Positions 34,602 to 42,926 of a stretch of 64,000 bases of DNA are shown here, in pieces. Made by a program: the position numbers and the translations under genes. The stretch comes from Verrucomicrobiia bacterium. Its GTDB lineage: Bacteria > Verrucomicrobiota > Verrucomicrobiia > Limisphaerales > DSYF01. Within the stretch, counting starts at the first letter, position 1; each line of letters begins with the position of its first letter. The DNA lies in assembly GCA_035765895.1 (NCBI GenBank), contig DASTWL010000078.1, forward strand, positions 1-64,000, written 5' to 3'. The notes under the pieces are model-generated. The model did no database searches. It saw only the letters and a program-made list of their open reading frames with translations, and was not told where the DNA came from.

Positions 34602-35689
34602 ACCAGCACCCGGAAGCTATGTCCCAAATGCGCGGGATGAGTTAACGTCTGGAACTGCCGCGTGCGCCGGGCATCCCACGCGCCAAACGCCGCGTCCGGC
34701 TGCCACGCTTCGGCCGCAATCCGCGTCAGAAACCGCTCCTGTGATTCCAGCAGGTCAGTCGTCAAACCGGCAGCCCTTCCCACGGCTTCGATGCGGCCGA
34801 AATTGACGTGCGCGGTGATGTCCTGCTCGCCGGGATTGGCCAGCACATCATCCACGTGCTGGTGGTGGCGATACGCTCGCAGCGTTCCACGGGGCCGTTC
34901 CGCGAGCACCATTTGCTCGTTCTCAAAGCCGTAATCACAGGTAACGAGTTTGCCGCAGCGCAGCCAGCCCGCCGCGCGTCGCCACCAGTGTTCCGCGGCT
35001 TCATTGACTTCCACCACGCAGCCATCCGGCAAAACCTCCAGAAGCTCCGGAGCGGAGGGCAGCCGCTGCGCCAATGACGGCGCGGGCGCGGTCAGACGCG
35101 TCCAGCGAAAACCCGCCCCCTCCACCGTGACCCCCCATTCGAACCATTGGCGGCGCACGGCATCCCAACCAAAGCGCCGCACCGGCAGCGCGTCAAGGAG
35201 TTCGTTGGCGAAGACGACCGTGAATTGCGGATCGCGGGTTGCGGATTGCGGATTGGGGAAGTCATCCCGCCATCGGACCTGTGCTGAAAAATCCGCGAGC
35301 GCTGCCTGCTGCCATTCGCGGCGGCGAAGCGAAGGTTCCAGAATGCAATACTCTGTCCGCTCCAGCAATTCCGGCCGCTGCCGCCGAAGCCAGTTCAAAA
35401 TGTCGCCGGCCAGCTTCCCGTCATGCGCGCCCGCCTCGACAATCTGCAATCCGCAATCCCCCAGTCGCAATTCCTCCCACCAGCGGGCAAACTGAAACCC
35501 CAGCAGTTCCCCAAACAGCGGCCCCACGCTGACGCTGGTATAGAAGTCCCCGCCGCGGCCAATGTTGTCCTTTTCCGTTTCATAAAATCCACATTCAGGA
35601 CAATACAGCGCCAGCTCCATGAACCGGGCAAAGGGAATTGGCCCGTGTTTGGCAATCTCATCGTTGATAATCCGGGGCAAAAGGGGCAT
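34565..35689 (-). CDS. MidA/NDUFAF7-family SAM-dependent methyltransferase
   Basis: The 374-residue protein matches the DUF185/MidA family. In mitochondria NDUFAF7 methylates an arginine of a complex I subunit; bacterial targets are unknown. Family features are PIPFARFMELALYCPECGFY, GRGGDFYTSVSVGPLFGELLG, the SAM site IVEAGAHDGKLAGDIL, FANELLDALPVRRF and FGRIEAVGRAAGL. Two segments (GDCGLQIVEAG and NPQSATRDPQ) are encoded by GCGGATT-type microrepeats and look like in-frame insertions. It is divergent from pilT and convergent with rsmE. Confidence 0.88.
   Translation of the reverse strand: MPLLPRIINDEIAKHGPIPFARFMELALYCPECGFYETEKDNIGRGGDFYTSVSVGPLFGELLGFQFARWWEELRLGDCGLQIVEAGAHDGKLAGDILNWLRRQRPELLERTEYCILEPSLRRREWQQAALADFSAQVRWRDDFPNPQSATRDPQFTVVFANELLDALPVRRFGWDAVRRQWFEWGVTVEGAGFRWTRLTAPAPSLAQRLPSAPELLEVLPDGCVVEVNEAAEHWWRRAAGWLRCGKLVTCDYGFENEQMVLAERPRGTLRAYRHHQHVDDVLANPGEQDITAHVNFGRIEAVGRAAGLTTDLLESQERFLTRIAAEAWQPDAAFGAWDARRTRQFQTLTHPAHLGHSFRVLVQSRAEAGVCHS
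35225..35257. repeat. GCGGATT-type microrepeat inside the midA-like gene
   Basis: Four imperfect 6-8 bp units around GCGGATTG follow each other. They encode the low-complexity NPQSATRDPQ stretch on the minus strand. A second, inverted copy lies at 35441-35460. Confidence 0.6.
35441..35460. repeat. Second, inverted microrepeat inside the midA-like gene
   Basis: AATCTGCAATCCGCAATCCC carries the reverse complement of the GCGGATTG unit seen at 35225-35257. It encodes the GDCGLQI part of the product, next to the SAM-binding motif. Confidence 0.55.
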
Positions 35690-35742
35690 TCCTGAAGGTG
35701 TGGTAAGGATTTAGCTAATAGCCGGGCAGCTTTCGGAGTTAT

Positions 35743-36837
35743 ATGGCAAAAATCGACGCATTCTTCAATTTGATGTTCGAGCAAAAGGCTTCGGACCTGC
35801 ACATGGCGGCCGGCAATCCGCCGATGCTCCGCATCAATGGCGAACTGCAGCGCGTGGACTACCCGCCGCTTGAGAGCGACACGCTCAAGCAAATGCTCTA
35901 CGAGATCACGCCGGAATATAAGGCAAAAATTTTTGAAGAAACCGGCGACGTGGACTTCGGCTACGAAATCCCGGGCCTGTCGCGGTTCCGCGTGAACTTC
36001 TTCAACCAGAAGAACGGCGTGGCCGCCGTGTTCCGCCAGATTCCCTCGAAGGTGCTTTCCTTTGAAGATTTCGAGAAGTTCGATGCGCCGATGCCCGCCG
36101 TATTGAAGAAGTTTGCCATGCTCCACCGCGGGCTGGTGGTCGTCACCGGACCCACGGGCTCCGGCAAATCCACCACGCTCGCCGCCATGATGGATTACGC
36201 GAACAAGAATCGCAAAGACCACATCATCACGGTGGAGGATCCGATCGAATTCGTGCATGAAAGCAAGAACTGCCTGGTGAACCACCGGGAAGTCGGCATT
36301 CACACCAAATCATTCGCCGCCGCCCTGCGCGGCGCCCTGCGCGAAGACCCGGACATCATTCTCGTCGGCGAAATGCGCGACCTGGAAACCATCGAACTGG
36401 CCCTGGTGGCCGCGAGCACGGGTCACCTGGTGTTCGGCACGCTCCACACGCCCAGCGCGGCCAAGACCGTGGATCGTATCATTGACGTGTTTCCCGCCGA
36501 CCAGCAAAACAAGGTCCGCACCACCCTTTCCGAAGCGCTCAAGGGCGTCATTGCGCAGAACCTGTTCAAGCGCGTGGACAAGAAGGGACGGGTGGCCGCA
36601 TTGGAAATCCTGGTGTTCAACACGGCCGTCGCCAACCTTGTGCGCGAAGGCAAAACGCACCAGATTCCCGGCATGATTCAGGTGGGCAAAAAATACGGCA
36701 ACATGCCGCTGGACGATTCGATCATGGAACATTTGCGCATGAAGCGCATTTCGCCCGAGGAAGCCTACGACAAAGCGATCGACAAGAAGAAATTCAAGAC
36801 CTTCCTGCCTCATCCGCCGGAGGATGACGAAACCTGA
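35743..36837 (+). CDS. pilT: Type IV pilus retraction ATPase PilT
   Basis: PilT powers depolymerisation of type IV pili, giving twitching motility and DNA uptake. The 364-residue hexameric ATPase has the N-terminal PAS-like domain (LMFEQKASDLHMAAGNPPML), Walker A GPTGSGKSTT (about residues 136-145), the Asp box ITVEDPIEF, Walker B DIILVGEMRD and the His box GTLHTPSAAKTVDRIID. The PilT-type AIRNLIRE motif is not obvious in the C-terminus. A GGAG ribosome binding site precedes the ATG. A second PilT-like gene follows after 2 nt. Confidence 0.93.
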   Translation: MAKIDAFFNLMFEQKASDLHMAAGNPPMLRINGELQRVDYPPLESDTLKQMLYEITPEYKAKIFEETGDVDFGYEIPGLSRFRVNFFNQKNGVAAVFRQIPSKVLSFEDFEKFDAPMPAVLKKFAMLHRGLVVVTGPTGSGKSTTLAAMMDYANKNRKDHIITVEDPIEFVHESKNCLVNHREVGIHTKSFAAALRGALREDPDIILVGEMRDLETIELALVAASTGHLVFGTLHTPSAAKTVDRIIDVFPADQQNKVRTTLSEALKGVIAQNLFKRVDKKGRVAALEILVFNTAVANLVREGKTHQIPGMIQVGKKYGNMPLDDSIMEHLRMKRISPEEAYDKAIDKKKFKTFLPHPPEDDET

Positions 36838-36839
36838 TT

Positions 36840-38042
36840 ATGCGACGCCCCGAACTTGATCATTTGTTGACCACGATGCTGGAATCCCAGCCCGAGGTCT
36901 CCGACCTGCTTTTCACCGCCGAAAAGCCGCTGCAGGTGGAATCCTTCGGCGATCTCAAGCCCGTGTTGGTGGATCCGCCGATCGAGCGCCTCACCCCCTA
37001 CCAGACGGAGATGGTCGCGCTGAACCTGGTCGGCGACAATCCGTGGCATTTGTTCGATCTGCTGCGCCACGGCTCGTGCGACGCCGCCTACACGCTGGCG
37101 GACAAGGCGCGCTTCCGCATCAACGTCTTTTCGCAGCGCGGCAACACCTCCATCGTGCTGCGCAAACTGAACACGCGCATTCCAACCTTGGAGGACCTCG
37201 GCCATCCGAGCATCCTCAAGGAGCTGCCGAAGGAAAAAACCGGCCTCATCCTCGTCACCGGCGCAACGGGCTCCGGCAAATCGACGACCTTGGCGGCGGT
37301 GCTGAACGAAATCAACAACACCCGCCCCGTCCATGTCATCACGCTGGAGGATCCGGTGGAGTTCGTGCATCCGCACCGGGTTTCCACGTTCAACCAGCGC
37401 GAACTCGGCACCGATTTTGACAATTTTGCCAACGGCCTGCGCGCCGCCCTGCGGCAGGCGCCGAAGGTGATTCTGGTGGGCGAAATCCGCGACCGCGAAA
37501 CGCTCAAGATCGCCCTGAGCGCGGCGGAAACCGGGCATTTGGTGCTCAGCACGCTGCACACCACCGATGCCGGCCAGACCATCAACCGTATTCTCGGCAT
37601 GTTCGAAACCGATGAGCAGGAGCAGATTCGGGAACGTCTCGCGGACACCCTGCGCTGGGTGGTCAGCCAGCGGCTGGCCCCCAAGGTCGGCGGCGGCCGG
37701 CATGCGCTGCTGGAAATCATGGGCTCGAACCTCCGCATCCAGGAATCGATCCGCCTCGGCGAATCCGAAGGCAAGACCTTCTACGAAATCATCGAAGCAA
37801 GCTATCCGTTTGGTTGGCGGACCTTCGACCAGGCCTGCTTGGAAGCCTACGAAACGGGCAAGATTTCGGAGGAAATTGCCATGCTTTACGCGACCAAGCG
37901 CGGCGTGCTCAACCGGAACATCGACAAACTCAAAAAGTCCCGCGGCGAAGCCATCGGGGGCGGCGAATCGCTGCGCATGAAGGCCGGCCTGACCGGCACT
38001 TCGTCTGCCGGCAGCCCACCACCCGTCCTCAAACTCAAATAA
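36840..38042 (+). CDS. Second PilT/PilU-type ATPase
   Basis: This is a 400-residue paralogue of the preceding gene. The N-domain is divergent (LLTTMLESQPEVSDLLFTAE). The ATPase core has GATGSGKSTTLAAVLNEI, HVITLEDPVEFVH, KVILVGEIRDRETLKIAL and STLHTTDAGQTINRILGMF. The last 50 residues are a Gly/Ser/Pro-rich tail. In other bacteria PilU is an accessory to PilT, and the tandem order suggests the same here. It is coupled to pilT (2-nt gap) and to the receiver-like gene (3-nt gap). Confidence 0.9.
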   Translation: MRRPELDHLLTTMLESQPEVSDLLFTAEKPLQVESFGDLKPVLVDPPIERLTPYQTEMVALNLVGDNPWHLFDLLRHGSCDAAYTLADKARFRINVFSQRGNTSIVLRKLNTRIPTLEDLGHPSILKELPKEKTGLILVTGATGSGKSTTLAAVLNEINNTRPVHVITLEDPVEFVHPHRVSTFNQRELGTDFDNFANGLRAALRQAPKVILVGEIRDRETLKIALSAAETGHLVLSTLHTTDAGQTINRILGMFETDEQEQIRERLADTLRWVVSQRLAPKVGGGRHALLEIMGSNLRIQESIRLGESEGKTFYEIIEASYPFGWRTFDQACLEAYETGKISEEIAMLYATKRGVLNRNIDKLKKSRGEAIGGGESLRMKAGLTGTSSAGSPPPVLKLK

Positions 38043-38045
38043 GCC

Positions 38046-38519
38046 ATGTCTGACAAATTTGAATTCATCAGCACGACGGACAAGCCCGCGTTGCTGGCAT
38101 TCTCCACCCCGGAATGGCTGGAGGCCGCCCGCACGGCGCTGACCGAACTCGGCTACAAAGTGCACACCGCCGCCACACACGGCGACTTTCTGGTGCGGTT
38201 CACGCAGGTGCGGTATCAGGTGGTGGTCATCGAGGAGCTGTTCGCCGCGAACGACATCTCGGAAAACCTGACGCTGCAAACGGTGCAGAAAATGCCCATG
38301 AGCCAGCGCCGGCATTGCACGTTCGTCCTCTTTGGCGACTCGTTCCAGACCTTCACGCCCATGCAGGCGTTTCAGCAAAGCGTTCACGCCGTCGTCAACA
38401 CGTCCGAACTGTTCCTGCTGAAGCAGCTCATCGAAAAAACCGTTGCGGACAACAACTTCTTTCTGAACAACTATCGCGAGGCGCAGACGCGGGTGCTCGC
38501 CGGTGATCCCCGCGAATAA
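38046..38519 (+). CDS. Degenerate receiver-like protein in the pil cluster
   Basis: This 157-residue soluble protein starts 3 nt after the second PilT gene. The alternating pattern (PALLAFSTPEWLEAARTALTEL, YQVVVIEELFAAND, HCTFVLFGDSFQTFTPMQAF, VHAVVNTSELFLLKQLIEKT) resembles a response-regulator receiver fold. The phosphoacceptor Asp after the third strand is replaced (VVIEELF), so phosphorylation is unlikely. Position suggests a regulator or adaptor of the retraction motors. The fold call is by eye only. Confidence 0.65.
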   Translation: MSDKFEFISTTDKPALLAFSTPEWLEAARTALTELGYKVHTAATHGDFLVRFTQVRYQVVVIEELFAANDISENLTLQTVQKMPMSQRRHCTFVLFGDSFQTFTPMQAFQQSVHAVVNTSELFLLKQLIEKTVADNNFFLNNYREAQTRVLAGDPRE

Positions 38520-38539
38520 CGCGCCTCGCCCAGTCACCC

Positions 38540-39280
38540 ATGCGCCTTGACCAGGCTTTGGTCGAACGCGGTCTTTGCGCCAGTCGCGAAAAGGCCCAGC
38601 GCTCAATCATGGCCGGACAGGTCCGTGTCAACGGTCACCCCGCCCGCAAAGCCAGCGACACCGTCCGCGCCCACGACACCGTGGAGTTGATGGCGCCGGA
38701 AAAATACGTCAGCCGCGGCGGCCTGAAACTGGAGCACGGCCTGCAACATTTCGGGCTGCACGTCACGGGCACCACGGCCATTGACCTGGGCGCATCCACC
38801 GGCGGTTTTACCGATTGTCTGCTGCAAGCAGGCGCCGCCCGGGTTTATGCAGTGGACGTGGGCCACGGCCAGCTGGCGTGGCGTTTACGCCAGGACCCCC
38901 GCGTGGTGGTCATGGACAAAACGAATGCCCGCAATCTGACGCCCAAATCGTTTCCTGCAGGCGCGGTTCCGGTTGATGTGGTGGTGGCCGACTGTTCATT
39001 CATTTCGCTCACGAAGATTCTTCCCGCGGCCCTGGGGCTGCTCCGGTCGGGCGGACGTCTGCTGGCGCTCATCAAACCGCAGTTCGAAGCGGGAAAGGCC
39101 GAAGTGGACCGCGGCGCCGGCGTGATTACCGACCCGTTGGTGCATCAGCGCGTCCTCCAGGAAATGCAGAACTTTGTCAGCGCCATTGACGGAGCGCGGT
39201 GGCTTGGTGTAACTCAATCTCCGGTCCTGGGTCCGGCCGGCAACAAGGAATTCCTCGCGCTGATTGAAAAGATCTGCTGA
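38540..39280 (+). CDS. tlyA: TlyA-family rRNA 2'-O-methyltransferase
   Basis: TlyA-type enzymes methylate riboses in 16S and/or 23S rRNA and affect capreomycin sensitivity. The 246-residue protein starts with an S4 RNA-binding domain (MRLDQALVERGLCASREKAQ, VRVNGHPARKASD). A FtsJ-like methyltransferase follows with KYVSRGGLKLEHGL, AIDLGASTGGFTDCLLQAGA and VVADCSFISLTKILPAAL. The old name 'hemolysin' is misleading. The 3' end overlaps nadK by 17 nt, a pairing seen in many bacteria. Confidence 0.94.
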   Translation: MRLDQALVERGLCASREKAQRSIMAGQVRVNGHPARKASDTVRAHDTVELMAPEKYVSRGGLKLEHGLQHFGLHVTGTTAIDLGASTGGFTDCLLQAGAARVYAVDVGHGQLAWRLRQDPRVVVMDKTNARNLTPKSFPAGAVPVDVVVADCSFISLTKILPAALGLLRSGGRLLALIKPQFEAGKAEVDRGAGVITDPLVHQRVLQEMQNFVSAIDGARWLGVTQSPVLGPAGNKEFLALIEKIC

Positions 39281-40157
39281 GCACATCAAACAGGTTGGCC
39301 TCGTCGGCAACGCCGGCAAGGCTGCTTGCGCCGGCGCCGTGCGCCGGGCCGCCCGGCTGATTCAGGCCACCGGCCGGAAAATTTTCTGCGACGAAGCCAC
39401 CGCCCGCATTGCCCGTTTGGATGCCGCCGCCCTGCCCAATTTTACCGCCCTGAGCCGGCACGTGGATCTGCTGCTCGTCTTCGGGGGTGATGGCACCATG
39501 CTGCGCATGGCCCGCGAAATCGCCGGTTCCCGCACCCCCATCCTCGGCATCAACATCGGCGGTCTGGGTTTTCTCACTGCGGTTTCATCAGCCGGGCTGG
39601 AAAAAGCCCTGAGCTGCATCTGGCAGGGAAAATTCCAGTTTGAGGAGCGGGCGCTGCTGCAGGCCGAGGCGGAATGCGGCGCCCAGCGCGTGCGCACGGT
39701 GGCGCTGAACGATCTGGTCGTGAGCCGGGGCAGCACGTCGCGCTTGATTGACCTGGATGTCGCGGTGGACGGCGAACCGCTTTCCCGTTACCGCTGCGAC
39801 GGATTGATCCTGAGTTCGCCCACGGGCTCAACCGCCTACTCGCTCGCCGCCGGCGGCGCGCTGATTCATCCCACGGCGCAGGTCATGTCGCTGACGCCCA
39901 TCTGCCCGCACACGCTCTCGAATCGTTCGCTCATTTTGCCCAACACCGCGACGGTGGAAATCCGCGCCGTCAACGCCCGGCCGGCCACGGTGTTGAGCGT
40001 CGATGGCGAGCTGCTGCGGGAACTGGAACAAGGCGACACGATCTGGGTGCGGCGCAGCCGCCAGACAGTGCGGCTCATGCATCTGGCGGGAAGTTCCTTT
40101 TACGAGGCCCTGCGTCGGAAATTGCACTGGCGCGGCACCAACCTGTCCGACCCCTGA
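39264..40157 (+). CDS. nadK: NAD kinase
   Basis: NadK phosphorylates NAD to NADP. The 297-residue product has the GGDGTMLRMA motif, GINIGGLGFLTAV, the NE/D-type site ALNDLVVSRG, and LSSPTGSTAYSLAAGG. The start is a TTG at 39264 that overlaps tlyA by 17 nt and gives the usual KQVGLVGNAGK first strand. No ATG fits, because the conserved region begins almost at once. The zwf enzyme in the same window would use the NADP made here. Confidence 0.93.
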   Translation: MKRSAEHIKQVGLVGNAGKAACAGAVRRAARLIQATGRKIFCDEATARIARLDAAALPNFTALSRHVDLLLVFGGDGTMLRMAREIAGSRTPILGINIGGLGFLTAVSSAGLEKALSCIWQGKFQFEERALLQAEAECGAQRVRTVALNDLVVSRGSTSRLIDLDVAVDGEPLSRYRCDGLILSSPTGSTAYSLAAGGALIHPTAQVMSLTPICPHTLSNRSLILPNTATVEIRAVNARPATVLSVDGELLRELEQGDTIWVRRSRQTVRLMHLAGSSFYEALRRKLHWRGTNLSDP

Positions 40158-40176
40158 CGCCCACCCCAAGCCGCCC

Positions 40177-41202
40177 ATGGTTCGTCTCAAAGACATTGCC
40201 GCCCAAGCGGGTGTTTCCGTCATGACGGTGTCCAAGGCGCTGCGCGACGCGCCGGACGTTTCGGCCGCCACCAAGGCGCGCATCCAGGTTCTGGCCCGCC
40301 AGCTGGGTTACGTGCCGGACACCATGGCGCAGGGATTGCGCACCCGCTCAACGCGTCTGCTCGGGTTGGTGGTTTCGTCGCTGACCAACCCCATTTATGC
40401 CCGGGCGACCCTGGCCATCGAGGAACGGGCCAATGACCTCGGCTACGAGCTCGTGCTGGCGCACACCCACAACCAGTCCGAACGCGAATCCCTCGCCATC
40501 CAGCGCATGCTGGCCCGCCGCGTGGAAGGCCTCATGATCGCGCCCGTTTACCGGCTCGCCAGCGAAGACCGCGTGTATCGCGAATTGAAAGCCGCCAAAA
40601 CGCCCGCCGTGATTCTGGGACATCTCGCCCCGTTTTGCGCGGACTTCACCAACGTGGAGTGCGACGATTTGAACGCGAGCGCGGCCGCCACGCAACATTT
40701 GCTGTCCTTGGGGCACCGCCGCATCGCTTTCCTGGCGGGACCACCCGTCACCCCCTGGACCCGTGAACGTTTCGAAGGCTATCGCCGCGCGCTGCGCGAG
40801 GCCGGGCTGGACGTTGATGACCGGCTCGTCTTCCAGGCCGGACGCACCATTGAGGACGGCGCGGCAGCCGCGCTCCAAATGATCAACGAAGGCGTCATCC
40901 CGACTGCGGTGCAGTGTGTCAATGATCTGGTGGCCGTGGGCGCGACGGAAACGCTGCTCCAGCAGGGCTTTCGCGTTCCCGAAGATGTTTCCGTGGTCGG
41001 GTTTGGGAACATTTTGATGAGCCAGCATTTTAATGTGCCGCTCACCACCGTCCGGCAGCCCAAGTTTCACCTTGGCCTCGCCGCGATGGATTTGCTGACC
41101 GCCCAACTTAAGGGGCAACCCGCCGGATCCCGCCGGCTGCCTGCCGAACTCATTGTCCGCGCCAGCACGGCCGCCGCCCAGATTGGCAAGCAAACTGCAT
41201 AA
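40177..41202 (+). CDS. LacI-family transcriptional regulator
   Basis: The 341-residue protein has the LacI helix-turn-helix and hinge at residues 1-55 (MVRLKDIAAQAGVSVMTVSKAL, LARQLGYVPDTMAQGLR). A full periplasmic-binding-like sensor domain follows (TRLLGLVVSSLTNPIYA, VEGLMIAPVYRL, HRRIAFLAGPPVTPWTRERF, FNVPLTTVRQPKFHLG). The ligand is probably a sugar or sugar derivative but cannot be told. It follows nadK after 19 nt and precedes a pseudopilin-like gene. Its own targets are not obvious. The ATG at 40177 is the family start. Confidence 0.92.
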   Translation: MVRLKDIAAQAGVSVMTVSKALRDAPDVSAATKARIQVLARQLGYVPDTMAQGLRTRSTRLLGLVVSSLTNPIYARATLAIEERANDLGYELVLAHTHNQSERESLAIQRMLARRVEGLMIAPVYRLASEDRVYRELKAAKTPAVILGHLAPFCADFTNVECDDLNASAAATQHLLSLGHRRIAFLAGPPVTPWTRERFEGYRRALREAGLDVDDRLVFQAGRTIEDGAAAALQMINEGVIPTAVQCVNDLVAVGATETLLQQGFRVPEDVSVVGFGNILMSQHFNVPLTTVRQPKFHLGLAAMDLLTAQLKGQPAGSRRLPAELIVRASTAAAQIGKQTA

Positions 41203-41211
41203 TCTCCCAGC

Positions 41212-41646
41212 ATGAATGAGTTCATGCAGAAGGTTCGTAAAATTGTCCAAATTTTAATCATCCTTGTCGTGATCACGGGCGGCATCTGGGCTTATGCCGC
41301 CTTTCGCGAGTGGCAGTCCAAGCAAAATGAACGCACGCTGGGCACGGAAGTGGACCAGCTTTTCGAGGCGTTCCACAAATACAAGCAGATCGTCGGCAAG
41401 TATCCACAGGGCAGCAACGCCGAGATTGCCAAGGCCATTCGGGAAGGCGACAACGAAAAGCACCTCATGATCATGGCGGTGAAGGACTCCCAATTGAACG
41501 CCAAGGGGGAAGTTGTCGATCCTTGGGGCACGCCGCTGAAGATTTACTTCGCGCAGAATGAAGTGCTCATCCGTTCCGCGGGGCCGAACAAGCAATTTGA
41601 AGACGCCAAGAATCCGAAGACGGACGACTACTTCCGTTCGGACTAG
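41212..41646 (+). CDS. Membrane-anchored protein with GspG-like C-terminus
   Basis: This 144-residue product has an N-terminal membrane anchor (about residues 10-30: IVQILIILVVITGGIWAYAAF), a helical spine and then a C-terminal part with VVDPWGTPLKIYFAQNEV and IRSAGPNKQFED. The 'DPWG.P..Y..RS.G.D' pattern is the calcium-loop end of type II secretion major pseudopilins. The GFTLIE prepilin-peptidase site is absent, so it would stay as an ordinary anchored protein. An ATG at 41224 is an alternative start. It ends just before a terminator. Confidence 0.75.
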   Translation: MNEFMQKVRKIVQILIILVVITGGIWAYAAFREWQSKQNERTLGTEVDQLFEAFHKYKQIVGKYPQGSNAEIAKAIREGDNEKHLMIMAVKDSQLNAKGEVVDPWGTPLKIYFAQNEVLIRSAGPNKQFEDAKNPKTDDYFRSD

Positions 41647-41672
41647 CCGCTCCCGAGCGCCGAAACGGCTTT

Positions 41673-41730
41673 GCTTCGGGCCCCGAATAATTCCACCCGG
41701 TGAGGGGAATTCGGGGCCTGAAGCATTTTT
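41673..41730 (+). terminator. Intrinsic terminator after the pseudopilin-like gene
   Basis: The arm GCTTCGGGCCCCGAAT..TTCC (41673-41694) pairs with 41704-41724 (GGGGAATTCGGGGCCTGAAGC) with one or two bulges and is followed by ATTTTTG. It sits between convergent genes and can serve both strands. Confidence 0.75.
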
Positions 41731-41733
41731 GAA

Positions 41734-42879
41734 CTACACCCGCCGCTGCCAGGCCGCCACAAACATGCCATTGCCGCCCAACTCCTGCGGCCAGAGCGTC
41801 TGGCTGGGTTGTCCTTGAATGCCAAGCTTGGCCGCATCCGTCCGCAATGGCGGCAACGGCAGCGGCAAAAAATCAGGGCAAGCTGTCGTAAACGCGCTCG
41901 CAACGCCGCTCGTTTCCGCGCGGGTCAACGTGCAAACGGCATAAAGCAAACGTCCGCCGGGCTTCAACGCCGCAGCCGCATGGGTCAGAAGCTGCAACTG
42001 CAATTGCGCGAGTTCATGAACATCCTGTGGCCGGCAAGTCCAACGGGCGTGCGGATTGCGCTGCCAGGTGCCGACGCCGCTGCACGGTGCGTCCACAAGG
42101 ATGCCGTCAAACTTTACATGGAACGGCAGCGGCGTGGTTCCCGCCCAGACCGCCGTCTGATAATTCTGCACCCCCGCTCGGGCCGCCCGTTGTCGCAGTT
42201 TGGCAAGCCGCCACTCCGCCTTGTCGCTGGCAAAGACTTGTCCCCTGCCCTGCATTTGATCCGCCAGATGCAGGGTTTTGCCGCCTTCACCGGCGCAGGT
42301 GTCCCACCAAACCTCGCCCGGCTGCGGCGCGCACAGCACTCCCACCGCCTGCGAACCGATGTCTTGCAATTCAAACGCTCCGCCCTGGAAAGCTTCCGTG
42401 GCAAACAAATCCCGGGTGCCCAAAAACTCCACCGCATCGCGCATCAACCAGCCTTTAGGCACTTTGCACTGGCCGAGCTGGTTGGCGAGCGGGCGGGCGC
42501 GACCGGGCCGGGCCCGCAACCATAGGCGCGGCTCCCATTGAAGGGAACGCAGCCACGGCTCCGGGCAATCCATCTCCTCGAGCAACCACGCCGGCACGGC
42601 CTTGTGGCGCAGCGCCTCGCCCGTCAAGGTGAAGGGATTTTTGCGGAATCGCTCCGCCAGCTCCAGCGACCAGGCAATCCGCGCTTCCACCTCGCGTTTC
42701 CGGTCATGCCAGCCGCGCCAGCGGTAATAGGCAAAAACCGCCTGCGCAACGGCCCGGCGGTCAGCCGCCGGCAACGCCGGCGCGGACTTCAACGCGTCGC
42801 GCAGGACCGCATCGGCCGGGCGGCTTTGCGTCGCCTGCCGGATCACGGCGGCGGCCATCTGGATGCATTCGGGAGCCAT
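41734..42879 (-). CDS. RsmB/NOL1-type RNA (cytosine-5)-methyltransferase
   Basis: The 381-residue enzyme belongs to the RsmB (Sun)/NSUN family that makes m5C in rRNA. The N-terminal part (about 1-100) resembles the NusB-like domain. Then come WDTCAGEGGKTLHLADQM (SAM site), VFASDKAEWRLAKLRQRAAR, the motif IV cysteine in DAPCSGVGTWQRNPHARW and the catalytic motif VI cysteine in LLYAVCTLTRAE. Both cysteines are present. The target base, probably C967 of 16S rRNA, is inferred from the family. Confidence 0.9.
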   Translation of the reverse strand: MAPECIQMAAAVIRQATQSRPADAVLRDALKSAPALPAADRRAVAQAVFAYYRWRGWHDRKREVEARIAWSLELAERFRKNPFTLTGEALRHKAVPAWLLEEMDCPEPWLRSLQWEPRLWLRARPGRARPLANQLGQCKVPKGWLMRDAVEFLGTRDLFATEAFQGGAFELQDIGSQAVGVLCAPQPGEVWWDTCAGEGGKTLHLADQMQGRGQVFASDKAEWRLAKLRQRAARAGVQNYQTAVWAGTTPLPFHVKFDGILVDAPCSGVGTWQRNPHARWTCRPQDVHELAQLQLQLLTHAAAALKPGGRLLYAVCTLTRAETSGVASAFTTACPDFLPLPLPPLRTDAAKLGIQGQPSQTLWPQELGGNGMFVAAWQRRV

Positions 42880-42891
42880 GTGGGTTCAGCC

Positions 42892-42920
42892 TTGTTGTCA
42901 GGCCACGCAAAGCTTAACTA
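42892..42920 (+). promoter_or_regulatory. Candidate promoter of the gene at 42927
   Basis: TTGTTG (42892-42897), a 17-nt spacer and TAACTA (42915-42920) end 6 nt before the ATG at 42927. Confidence 0.4.
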
Positions 42921-42926
42921 ACCCGC

